A stretch of DNA of 9,826 bases, from assembly GCA_003451715.1 (NCBI GenBank), contig DMJN01000332.1, positions 1 through 9,826 of the forward strand. Reading direction: 5' to 3'. This document shows positions 1 to 7,178 of the stretch, in pieces (the stretch's first letter is position 1; each line of letters begins with the position of its first letter). This DNA comes from Gammaproteobacteria bacterium. GTDB lineage: Bacteria; Pseudomonadota; Gammaproteobacteria; Pseudomonadales; Pseudohongiellaceae. Under the pieces are notes generated by a model. That model searched no databases. It saw only the letters and a program-made list of their open reading frames with translations, and was not told the DNA's origin. Made by a program: the position numbers and the translations under genes.

Positions 1-81
1 CAGTGATTCAAATAGAACTACTATCCCCACGTAGACCAGCAATACAATCGCAACAATCTTCGCAATCTTCGCCGCTTTCAT
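1..81 (-). CDS. N-terminus of a membrane-anchored or secreted protein (partial)
   Basis: An open frame reads leftward from an ATG at 81 and runs off the window edge after 27 codons. It begins MKAAKIAKIVAIVLLVYVG and continues hydrophobic to an FESL end. A short basic start (three lysines) precedes about 16 hydrophobic residues, which fits an N-terminal membrane anchor or uncleaved signal. A strong Shine-Dalgarno sequence (GGGAGGAG) lies 7 to 8 bases upstream of the ATG and is the main reason to call this a gene. It starts 43 bases after the metallopeptidase stop on the same strand, so it may be co-transcribed. The family cannot be fixed from 27 residues. The 'VGIVVLFESL' style reminds me of deazaflavin-dependent nitroreductase-like proteins with an N-terminal anchor, but that is only an impression. 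Confidence 0.6.
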   Translation of the reverse strand, partial: MKAAKIAKIVAIVLLVYVGIVVLFESL

Positions 82-124
82 ATTCGACTCCTCCCTTCCA
101 CTACCGTTGATCCTTACAATCAGC

Positions 125-811
125 TTAGCGCCTTAATATCATGAACCATCGACCAATGTTAAGCACATTCGCAAGCGCCGCTGAAAAATAGGTAAGTGCC
201 GCCGCTTTGAGAATTCTGCGAATGGCTGGGAACTGGTTCTGTTCGACATACTCGCCATCTGCCAGAATCGGTAATGCTTTGTTGAAACTGGCATCCCATT
301 CTTCCGGTAATATGATCAGGTAGGCAAAGGCGCCGGCTAACTGCAATAACAGGCTCAATCCAATTACCATGCCTACCGCAAAGGGCGATCGTAGCACGAG
401 GCCAATGATGGGAAATGAAAGCATGATGGCAATACCAGTCTGGTTGAGCATTTGAGCACGAGGAAGGTAGCGACTTCTTAACTCAAAGATCTTTTCCCTG
501 CGATGAAACTGGATGGCATGGCCTACTTCATGGGCCGCTACAGCCACAGCCGTCAGCGATTTGCCATTGAAATTAGCCGGGCTCAGGCGCACCGCCTTAT
601 CTTTAGGATCGAAATGATCTCTAAACGGCTGGCCTTCCTCCACCTTGATACCATCCAGTTGAAAGCGGTCCACCAGATGCTGCGCTAGTTCACCGCCAGT
701 TCCGGCAATACCAGGCAACTCCTTGCTGTATTTTGTCATAACATGGCGCACCCAGAATGAGGGGAAGTACATCAAAATCGCAAGAACGGCACCGATGAGT
801 AGTAAGAACAT
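125..811 (-). CDS. Membrane zinc metallopeptidase, YugP family
   Basis: A 228-residue integral membrane protein, predicted to be a zinc-dependent peptidase of the YugP type (Zn_peptidase_2 family), whose members are about this length. The HExxH-type zinc motif HEVGH is at residues 94-98, with H94 and H98 as ligands and E95 as the catalytic glutamate. An acidic cluster, EEWDAS around residues 170-175, matches the place where this family has its likely third ligand. Hydrophobic segments at about 2-22, 124-145, 147-168 and 206-226 suggest three to four membrane helices, with the zinc site between the first and second. Only a weak AGG-like ribosome site precedes the ATG. The gene follows the broken oxygenase by 18 bases on the same strand, so it may share its transcript. 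The natural substrate of this family is not established, and the context suggests none. Family assignment is firm; function beyond proteolysis is unknown. Confidence 0.9.
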   Translation of the reverse strand: MFLLLIGAVLAILMYFPSFWVRHVMTKYSKELPGIAGTGGELAQHLVDRFQLDGIKVEEGQPFRDHFDPKDKAVRLSPANFNGKSLTAVAVAAHEVGHAIQFHRREKIFELRSRYLPRAQMLNQTGIAIMLSFPIIGLVLRSPFAVGMVIGLSLLLQLAGAFAYLIILPEEWDASFNKALPILADGEYVEQNQFPAIRRILKAAALTYFSAALANVLNIGRWFMILRR

Positions 812-829
812 GGTTGCCTGTAACGGACG

Positions 830-1518
830 TTAGATAACGTGTTTGAATTTCTTGGGAGTCGACGCTCGAGTATTATCTGACACTTCCAAGCTTGATCTCT
901 GAAAGGCTTTCTCTCGAAACCAGAGATTACAGGCCCACTTTTCTCCGCTGTTGACTGGCAAGCCGCCGTGCAAGCTCTCGGGATGGCGAATCGTGCTTTG
1001 GGAGTGACAATTGTGAAATAGCAACATCCTGCCCTTCCTGGCTCTCACTTCCGTATCCAGCTTCGGGAATGACGTGCCCCACCCTGCTCGACATCATTTA
1101 GATAGAGCAGGCAAGTAACCATGCGCTGTCCTCCTCGGGACATGCAGCGTTGACCTCGTTCGGTAGTTGCATCCCAGGCATCGAAATGCGGTGCATATTC
1201 TTCAGTCTCGCCGTAGTAAAGGGCCTGGAATGCTTCGGCATTATCGAGTGACACACCGACGACTTCGGCGATTCGCAGAGAAAGGTCTTCGATAACCTGG
1301 TTATAGCCATGGGGAATCCAGCAATTGCTGCCGGAACGCCCGTCACTCTCAACCCCTGTCTTGGCGGCACTCACCAGAGCCTGCTTCATTTTGGGTTTAG
1401 CTGCAGCCAGTAGTTGCTCGATTTCCAGTTCCTGCAGGAAGTCTTCAAACACATAGACCAGCGGATCAGCATTGATCTTACGGCCGGTTTCATAAAAATT
1501 TCTTAGTTTAATTGTCAT
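830..1518 (-). pseudogene. Prolyl-4-hydroxylase-like 2OG/Fe(II) oxygenase, frameshifted
   Basis: Two adjoining frames together spell one oxygenase of the prolyl 4-hydroxylase type, which would hydroxylate a protein or peptide using 2-oxoglutarate, O2 and Fe(II). The first frame starts at the ATG at 1518 (MTIKLRNFYETG) and carries the HxD iron ligands, H111 and D113, in HFDAWD. It loses homology after YLNDVEQGG and stops at 1045. The second frame supplies SFPKL, the distal iron ligand in SLHGG (H184 in the repaired protein) and the likely 2-oxoglutarate-binding lysine in EKWA (K194), then ends at 830. One base is missing around 1073-1080. Adding one G to the four-G run (plus-strand CCCC, 1077-1080) gives EQGGGTSFPKL and a 229-residue protein of normal family length. 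The lesion separates the iron ligands, so the product as read would be inactive. It is either a real pseudogene or an assembly error. A TTG at 1554 would extend the frame but adds nothing family-like. Confidence 0.85.
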
Positions 1519-1541
1519 AAAGTAGCCCGTTACCGACAGCA

Positions 1542-1566
1542 GGGACACTAACAAAAAAGTGTTCCC
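1542..1566 (-). other. Hairpin just after the beta-oxidation operon
   Basis: An inverted repeat starts three bases past the stop of the last acyl-CoA dehydrogenase. The plus-strand arms are GGGACACT (1542-1549) and AGTGTTCCC (1558-1566), giving eight base pairs with one bulged base and an eight-base A-rich loop. On the transcribed minus strand the loop is U-rich, but no U-run follows the 3' arm, so it does not look like a standard intrinsic terminator. Its place between the operon and the broken oxygenase suggests a 3'-end stabilising or processing structure, or a weak or Rho-assisted transcript end. Confidence 0.4.
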
Positions 1567-1568
1567 AA

Positions 1569-2717
1569 TTAGAAATTTTTCAGACTCGCATAGCGATCAC
1601 GATGAAAAGAAGCGTCACCAAGAAACTGTTGCGCCACGCGGGCACGCTTGAGAAAGAAGCCGATATCGAATTCATCGGTCATACCGATGCCACCATGCAT
1701 TTGAATACCTTCATTACTGACCAGCATGAACACCTCCGAAAGCTTGGCCTTGGCGATACTGGCTAATTCAGCAATTTCCTGCCTACTTTTATCAGAATCA
1801 TCCAGCGCCGAAAGCGCTGCTCTCACAACTGATTTGCAGAGCTCGATCTCACTGTACATATTCGCCGCACGGTGCTGCAGACCCTGGAAAGAACCGATCA
1901 GCACGCCAAACTGTTCACGCTGCTTGAGATATTCGAGTATGCGCTCAAATACCTCCCGAATACTACCAAGCATTTCCGCCGCCAGACCGATGCGAGCTAT
2001 GTCTAGCACCCCATCCAATCCCACGAATCCTTTATCCAGCTCACCCAGAACATCAGCCTCGGTGACGGCGACCTTGTCCAGGCTGATCTTGGCGGCATTT
2101 CTGCTGTCCACCATTAGAGTACGGGTAACCGTTACCCCAGTACTACCGCTATCAACGAGGAACAGACTGATGCCTTCCTTGCTTTCACGATTACCGCTAC
2201 TCCTGGCAACAACGATAAACTTCTTTGCCACATGACCATCGAGCACGAAAGTCTTGTTACCGTTCAATTCAAACCCATCCGAGGTCGGGGTTGCTGTTGT
2301 CTCAATATGAGAGGGCTTATGAAAATTGTGCTCATCCAGGGCTAGGCTTATTAATAATTCTCCTCCGACAATCGCCGGCAGCAGGCTGGCTTTTTGTTGT
2401 TCTGAGCCCAATTCATTAACGGCAGTTGCACCAATGAGTACCGTCGAGATTAATGGCGAACTGGTCAGGGTTCTTCCTGTCTCCTCCAGAACCACTCCGA
2501 GACCGCCGTAGCCAAATTGGAAACCACCGTAGGCTTCCGGTACAGCCATCCCTGCCCAACCCAGTTCGAGCATCTGCTTCCAGATGGCTGCATCGAATCC
2601 AGCCTCATCTTTGGAATCTCGCAATCCACGGAGCACACTCAGTGGCGAGCTCTGCTGGCAAAAATTCCTGGCCGCATCTTTTAATAGCTGTTGATCTTCA
2701 CTGAGTACTAATGCCAT
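1569..2717 (-). CDS. Acyl-CoA dehydrogenase-like subunit lacking the catalytic base (probable partner subunit)
   Basis: A 382-residue member of the acyl-CoA dehydrogenase fold, of usual length, starting with a typical N-terminus (MALVLSEDQQLLKDAARNF). It keeps the C-terminal FAD-dimer motifs REQFG (267-271) and IQMHGGIGMT (338-347). Several expected parts are missing. The 'TEPxxGSD' flavin-loop motif is replaced by LALDEHNFHKPSH around 125-137. The position of the usual catalytic glutamate (YEGTSQ in active enzymes) reads FLGDAS, with leucine 366 in place of Glu. The alternative helix-G position reads LDIARIG (238-244), without an acid. This resembles the non-catalytic subunits of alpha2beta2 steroid-type acyl-CoA dehydrogenases. 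I infer that it pairs with the product of the gene 21 bases upstream. The ribosome site is weak (only A-rich sequence before the ATG), so expression may depend on translation of the upstream gene. Confidence 0.88.
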   Translation of the reverse strand: MALVLSEDQQLLKDAARNFCQQSSPLSVLRGLRDSKDEAGFDAAIWKQMLELGWAGMAVPEAYGGFQFGYGGLGVVLEETGRTLTSSPLISTVLIGATAVNELGSEQQKASLLPAIVGGELLISLALDEHNFHKPSHIETTATPTSDGFELNGNKTFVLDGHVAKKFIVVARSSGNRESKEGISLFLVDSGSTGVTVTRTLMVDSRNAAKISLDKVAVTEADVLGELDKGFVGLDGVLDIARIGLAAEMLGSIREVFERILEYLKQREQFGVLIGSFQGLQHRAANMYSEIELCKSVVRAALSALDDSDKSRQEIAELASIAKAKLSEVFMLVSNEGIQMHGGIGMTDEFDIGFFLKRARVAQQFLGDASFHRDRYASLKNF

Positions 2718-2738
2718 CTTTTTACTTTTTCCCGGGAT

Positions 2739-3968
2739 CTACTTCTTGTTAATGCTCAAGATGTCAGGCAATCCCAACACACGCTTGGCGATTACGTTTA
2801 ACTGCACTTCGGAAGTGCCACCCTCGATCGAGTTGCCTTTCGAGCGTAACCATTCACGGGTTAACTGCAATTCATCGTCCGCGAATCCCTCGCCTTCCCA
2901 ACCCAAACCCTGGCTGCCAATTGCCTTTAACAGCAATTCGTAGCGGCGTTTGTTCAGTTCACAACCATAGTTCTTTAACATCGAAGAAGTGGCATTTGGA
3001 CCCTGGCCCTGCCTGGATTCTTCAATGGAACGCTGCGAAGTGTAGGCGAACGCCTCGCTGTCGATCTTGAACTGAGCGATTTCATCCCTCAGAACAGGGT
3101 CGGACAAGCGGTCTTTGTCACCTCGGTAGTGCATGGCCGCCCCTTCCACGCTGGCCACGGTGGAGGTGGTCCCACCTCGATCAGACTGACCGCTGGCGAG
3201 TCCAAAACTGGAAATCATGGTGCGTTCGTGCTGCAGCAGACGCTTGGCGATAGTCCAGCCTTCATTCAAGCGCCCCACCAGATTTGCAGCCGGCACTCTT
3301 ACATCCTGGAAAAAGGTTTCGCAAAAAGGCGATGAGCCACTGATCAATTGAATCGGGTTGGTGGAGATACCCTCGCTGGCCATGTCAAATAGGATAAAGC
3401 TGATGCCTGAATGTTTCGGCACGTCGAAATCCGTTCTCACCAGACAGAATATCCAGTCCGCCTTGTCGGCATAAGAGGTCCACACCTTGGATCCGTTAAT
3501 AATGTAATGCTCATCCTGCAATTCGGCTTTGGTATTGAGGCTGGCCAGATCAGACCCCGAACCCGGTTCCGAGTAACCCTGACACCAGCGAATCTCACCA
3601 CGCACGATCTTGGGAATGTGTTCCAGCTTCTGTGCATGGCTGCCATATTCAAGCAGCGCCGGTCCCAGCATGCCGATGCCGAAACTGGTTAATGCCGGCC
3701 TGGCATTGATCCGAGCCAGTTCCTGACGAAGCACGACCGACTCATCCTTACTGAGGCCACCGCCGCCGTACTCTGTGGGCCAGGTCGGGCAGGTCCAGCC
3801 TCTTTCTGCCATACGTTCCATCCAGAGCTTGCCGTCCGGATTCTTGAAGCTTGGATTTCTTCCACCCCAGACAATTTCATCCTGCACCATTGGAGTTCGC
3901 ATGGACTCAGGACAATTTGACTCTAACCACTGACGGGTCGCGGCTCTGAAATCTTGCTGCGATGACAT
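2739..3968 (-). CDS. Acyl-CoA dehydrogenase, catalytic subunit candidate
   Basis: A 409-residue FAD-dependent acyl-CoA dehydrogenase that would introduce the alpha-beta double bond into an acyl-CoA thioester. Visible landmarks are PTEYGGGG (64-71), the flavin-loop motif YSEPGSGSD (132-140), NGSKVWTS (158-165), helix-G LLQHERT with Glu248, and SIEGGTSEVQ with Glu382 at the usual C-terminal catalytic position. Glu248 matches the catalytic site of isovaleryl-CoA-type and some steroid-type enzymes, so either glutamate could be the base. The RxQFG motif that binds FAD across the dimer interface is absent. The neighbouring dehydrogenase has that motif but lacks the ones seen here, so the two most likely form one heteromeric enzyme, as in mycobacterial ChsE-type pairs. 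A good ribosome site (AGGAG) lies 7 to 8 bases before the ATG. The alcohol dehydrogenase stop is 20 bases upstream. The substrate is unknown. Confidence 0.93.
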   Translation of the reverse strand: MSSQQDFRAATRQWLESNCPESMRTPMVQDEIVWGGRNPSFKNPDGKLWMERMAERGWTCPTWPTEYGGGGLSKDESVVLRQELARINARPALTSFGIGMLGPALLEYGSHAQKLEHIPKIVRGEIRWCQGYSEPGSGSDLASLNTKAELQDEHYIINGSKVWTSYADKADWIFCLVRTDFDVPKHSGISFILFDMASEGISTNPIQLISGSSPFCETFFQDVRVPAANLVGRLNEGWTIAKRLLQHERTMISSFGLASGQSDRGGTTSTVASVEGAAMHYRGDKDRLSDPVLRDEIAQFKIDSEAFAYTSQRSIEESRQGQGPNATSSMLKNYGCELNKRRYELLLKAIGSQGLGWEGEGFADDELQLTREWLRSKGNSIEGGTSEVQLNVIAKRVLGLPDILSINKK

Positions 3969-3988
3969 GGTGGTCTCCTATTTAAAAT

Positions 3989-5026
3989 TCAAGGATTAAC
4001 CAGGACTTGCCTGCCCTGCACCTTGCCGGCCTTCAGATCACTAAGCGCCTGATTCGCCTCATTAAGAGGGCGCTCGGTAATTTCGATGGGTGCAATAGTA
4101 CCAGCTCGAACCATGGTCATTAGCTCACCCATATCCTCCAGGCTGCCCACATAGCTACCATGAATGATACGGGCATTCATTGGAATAAAGGGAATCGGCA
4201 TGCTCAGTGCGCCACCGTAGAGACCGACGATGATCAGCATGCCACCCTTGCGAAGACTGCTGAGCCCGTAATTCACGCTCGCCTCAGAACCGACGAAATC
4301 CAAGGCCGCATAGGCGCCACCGGTTGCTTTGCGAATTTCCTTCGCCGACTGGGGTTCCGATGAGTCATAGCTGCGCGATACACCGAGAGCCCTGGCCGCT
4401 TCCAGTTTAGAGCTATCGATATCCACAACAATTGGGTCCAGCCCCATAGCGCGAGCAATCTGAATTGCCATCATCCCGACACCACCGGCACCGATGATTA
4501 CAACTTCGTCACCCTCATTCAGTTCACCAACTTTTTTCAGTGCACCATAGGCAGTTAATCCCGAGCAAGCATAGGTCGCTGCGAGTGTGTCGGAAACGTC
4601 ACCCTTATCAAACAGGTAACGACTGTGAGGAACCAATACGTGGTCGGCAAATCCACCCGCATTGGCAATACCGAGTGCCCGTCCTGGCGTGCATAATTGT
4701 TCTTCACCTCGCGCGCAGGAAGCACAGTCACCGCAGCCAATCCAGGGAAACACCACACGACGATCACCAACTTGTACATTTTCCGCTTCCGGTCCTACCG
4801 CTACTACTTCGCCGAATATCTCATGGCCCAACACCATGCCTTCCCGGCCGACATCCAGTTGTTTACCGCCACCGAGCTCGAACACACCATCATGCATATG
4901 AATATCGGAGTGACAAACGCCGCAGGCTTCTGTTCTAATCAGCACTTCGGACCCCTGCGGTGCTGGCGTGTCCGATTCCACTTCTACCAGGGGAGCACCA
5001 GGGCTTGTAGTCTGATAGGAAATCAT
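3989..5026 (-). CDS. Zinc-dependent alcohol dehydrogenase (MDR family)
   Basis: A 345-residue medium-chain dehydrogenase/reductase, full family length, oxidising an alcohol to a ketone or aldehyde. Catalytic zinc ligands are C38 in GVCHSD, H68-E69 in LGHE, and probably C153 in TYACSG. The structural zinc is held by C98, C101, C104 and C112 in GCGDCASCARGEEQLC. The dinucleotide site is GAGGVG (179-184), and the acid ending the second beta strand (D202 in VVDID) points to NAD+ rather than NADP+. The start ATG shares its A with the TGA stop of the upstream hydratase/dehydrogenase (TGATG), and AGGAG lies nine bases before it, a standard arrangement for translational coupling. Being inside a beta-oxidation operon, it probably acts on a CoA-linked or pathway alcohol; 6-hydroxycyclohexene-carbonyl-CoA dehydrogenases are relatives with such a job. 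A general alcohol dehydrogenase role is also possible. Confidence 0.92.
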   Translation of the reverse strand: MISYQTTSPGAPLVEVESDTPAPQGSEVLIRTEACGVCHSDIHMHDGVFELGGGKQLDVGREGMVLGHEIFGEVVAVGPEAENVQVGDRRVVFPWIGCGDCASCARGEEQLCTPGRALGIANAGGFADHVLVPHSRYLFDKGDVSDTLAATYACSGLTAYGALKKVGELNEGDEVVIIGAGGVGMMAIQIARAMGLDPIVVDIDSSKLEAARALGVSRSYDSSEPQSAKEIRKATGGAYAALDFVGSEASVNYGLSSLRKGGMLIIVGLYGGALSMPIPFIPMNARIIHGSYVGSLEDMGELMTMVRAGTIAPIEITERPLNEANQALSDLKAGKVQGRQVLVNP

Positions 5027-7137
5027 CAGCTTGCGCTCCTTTGCTTATCCCACTCTGTGAATGTACTTCCCGCTTCTGCCAATTGCTTTAGTAGCGGCGC
5101 AGGTTTCCAGTAGTCCTCGCCATAGCGATCGCGGAATTCACAGATCTTGTCATACACACTCTTCAGCCCCACCTGATCGGCATAGTGCATCGGACCACCC
5201 TTGGCTACCGGGAAGGCATAGCCGAAGACATACACCACATCGATATCACTGGGTCGTTGGGCAATGCCTTCTTCCAGTATTAATGCACCTTCATTGATCA
5301 GCGGGTAAAAACACCGCTGAAGTATCTCTTCATTGGAAATCTCGAGTTGCTCGATATCGAGTTTTGCTGCCTCTTCCTTTATAAATGCTTCTACTTCCGG
5401 GTCTGCTTCCCGGCGACGTGTCTCCGGGTCGTACTTGTAGAATCCAGAGCCAGTCTTCTGGCCGTGCCGGCCCATTTCCACCAACAAGGTTCCCATGCGG
5501 TAAAGCTTGGGATCATCCGGCAGGTCGGTGCGTCCCTGGCGCGCCTTGTAGCCCACGTCCAGTCCAGCCAGGTCGCTCATGGCTAAAGGTCCCATGGCCA
5601 TGCCAAATCCTTCCAGAGCCGAATCTACCTGGGTCGGTGTACAACCATCCATTAACAACATCTGGGCTTCCCTTCCGTAGCCACCTAACATGCGATTGCC
5701 AATGAAGCCATAGCATACCCGTGATAATGCACACACCTTGCTGATCTTCTTGCCGATCTTCATGACGGTGGCCAGAACATCATCGGCGGTCTTTTCACCA
5801 CGCACAACTTCCAGCAACTTCATTACATTGGCCGGACTGAAGAAATGCATTCCCAGAACATCCTGCGGGCGGGCGGTTGCCTCGGCAATGGCATCCACAT
5901 CCTGATAAGAAGTATTGGTCGCCAGGATGGCGCCCTCTTTGCAGACCGTATCCAACTTGGCGAATATTTCTTTCTTTAACTCCAGATTTTCGAAGACCGC
6001 TTCGATGACCAGGTCAACATCACCTATATCGCTATAGTCCGTGGTACCAGATATCAATCCAATTCGCTGTTCCAATTGATCCTCAGACATCTTGCCCTTT
6101 TGCAGGGTGATGTTGTAATTCTTGCGGATGATATCCATGCCCCGCTGCAGGGCTTCATCGTTAATCTCCAGCATTACCACTGGAATACCGACATTGGCAA
6201 AACACATGGCGATACCACCACCCATGGTGCCACCCCCGATGATAGCTACCTTGGCGATGTCTCTAACGGGAGTGTCTTTCGGCAGATCCTTGATCTTGGC
6301 GGCCTGGCGTTCGGCGAAGAAGATATGCCGCATGGCTGCCGATTCAGGGGACGTGATAAGCTCTCGGAACAATTCACGCTCGCGCAGCAATCCTTCATCC
6401 ATTGGCAATTCGACTGCTGCTTCGATGCAGGAGACAATCTTGTCCTGCGCTATCTGACCACGCGCACGCCGCGCCAGCCGCTTTCTTGCATTGGCGAAGA
6501 AATCTGCTTCAATGGTTGCGGGATCAATGGTGATATCCCTAATGCGTTTAAGTGGGGCACCTGACTCTACCAGGCCCATTGCATATTGAATCGCACCTGC
6601 TTCGAGATCGTCCGCTTCGATAATCTCATCCACCAGGCCCATCGTGTGTGCTTTACCCGCAGCGATCGGATTGCCACTGGTAATCATATCCAGAGCAGCC
6701 TTGACTCCCGCTATTCGTGGCACGCGCTGTGTTCCACCAGCGCCCGGTAACAATCCCAACTTGACCTCGGGTAAGCCGACTTTTGCCGATGCAACGGCAC
6801 AGCGATAATGACAGGCCAGCGAGACTTCGAATCCTCCTCCAAGCGCCGTGCCGTGAATCGCGGCAATTACCGGCTTGCTCGAGCTTTCGATAGCATCGAG
6901 TACAATCGGTAATCCAGGATCTTTCGGTGGTTTACCAAATTCTGTGATATCGGCACCGGCAATAAACGTACGCCCTTCACAGCGCAGTACGATGGCTTTC
7001 GACCCATCTTCCTGCGCTGCCTGCACTGAATTTAAAATACCCTCTCTGACGACCTGCGCGAGTGCATTAACTGGTGGATTATTGACACTAATCACACCGA
7101 TATTGCCTTTAAGTTCGTAACTGACTACTTCCGACAT
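5026..7137 (-). CDS. Bifunctional enoyl-CoA hydratase / 3-hydroxyacyl-CoA dehydrogenase
   Basis: A 703-residue fusion of the FadB/FadJ/peroxisomal bifunctional type that hydrates enoyl-CoA and oxidises the resulting L-3-hydroxyacyl-CoA with NAD+. The crotonase part (about 1-190) has both catalytic glutamates, E104 in GGGFE and E124 in GLPE, exactly 20 apart as in rat crotonase, plus the oxyanion-hole sequence AIHGTALGGG. A linker (about 190-295) leads to the Rossmann domain with GGGTMGGG (301-308). The dehydrogenase residues match human HAD: S410 in TNTS, H431 in GMHFFSP, E443 in KLLEV and N481 in FIGNR. Two C-terminal HAD domains follow. Length is near E. coli FadJ (about 714). A good ribosome site (AAAGGAAA) precedes the ATG, and the thiolase stop is 41 bases upstream. 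All key residues are intact, so an active enzyme is expected. Chain-length preference cannot be read from sequence. Confidence 0.96.
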   Translation of the reverse strand: MSEVVSYELKGNIGVISVNNPPVNALAQVVREGILNSVQAAQEDGSKAIVLRCEGRTFIAGADITEFGKPPKDPGLPIVLDAIESSSKPVIAAIHGTALGGGFEVSLACHYRCAVASAKVGLPEVKLGLLPGAGGTQRVPRIAGVKAALDMITSGNPIAAGKAHTMGLVDEIIEADDLEAGAIQYAMGLVESGAPLKRIRDITIDPATIEADFFANARKRLARRARGQIAQDKIVSCIEAAVELPMDEGLLRERELFRELITSPESAAMRHIFFAERQAAKIKDLPKDTPVRDIAKVAIIGGGTMGGGIAMCFANVGIPVVMLEINDEALQRGMDIIRKNYNITLQKGKMSEDQLEQRIGLISGTTDYSDIGDVDLVIEAVFENLELKKEIFAKLDTVCKEGAILATNTSYQDVDAIAEATARPQDVLGMHFFSPANVMKLLEVVRGEKTADDVLATVMKIGKKISKVCALSRVCYGFIGNRMLGGYGREAQMLLMDGCTPTQVDSALEGFGMAMGPLAMSDLAGLDVGYKARQGRTDLPDDPKLYRMGTLLVEMGRHGQKTGSGFYKYDPETRRREADPEVEAFIKEEAAKLDIEQLEISNEEILQRCFYPLINEGALILEEGIAQRPSDIDVVYVFGYAFPVAKGGPMHYADQVGLKSVYDKICEFRDRYGEDYWKPAPLLKQLAEAGSTFTEWDKQRSAS

Positions 7138-7178
7138 AGTGTTTCCTTTATTTCGTCTGTCTGATTAAAAGTGACTAT

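Noticed and set aside
1098..1370. Alternative minus-strand frame inside the oxygenase gene
   Set aside because: It overlaps the conserved HxD region in a different frame and shows no family features.
1045..1554. The first half of the oxygenase taken as a complete small gene from a TTG at 1554
   Set aside because: The family-like N-terminus begins at the ATG at 1518, and the C-terminal residues after EQGG are out of frame. It is half of a frameshifted gene, not a separate short protein.
1726..2235. Long plus-strand open frame opposite the 382-residue acyl-CoA dehydrogenase
   Set aside because: It lies fully antisense to a well-supported gene, is serine/leucine-rich with no recognisable family, and is expected as a codon-bias shadow. 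The same holds for the other plus-strand frames opposite the operon, such as 4540-4938, 6076-6564, 7429-7917 and 7710-8159.
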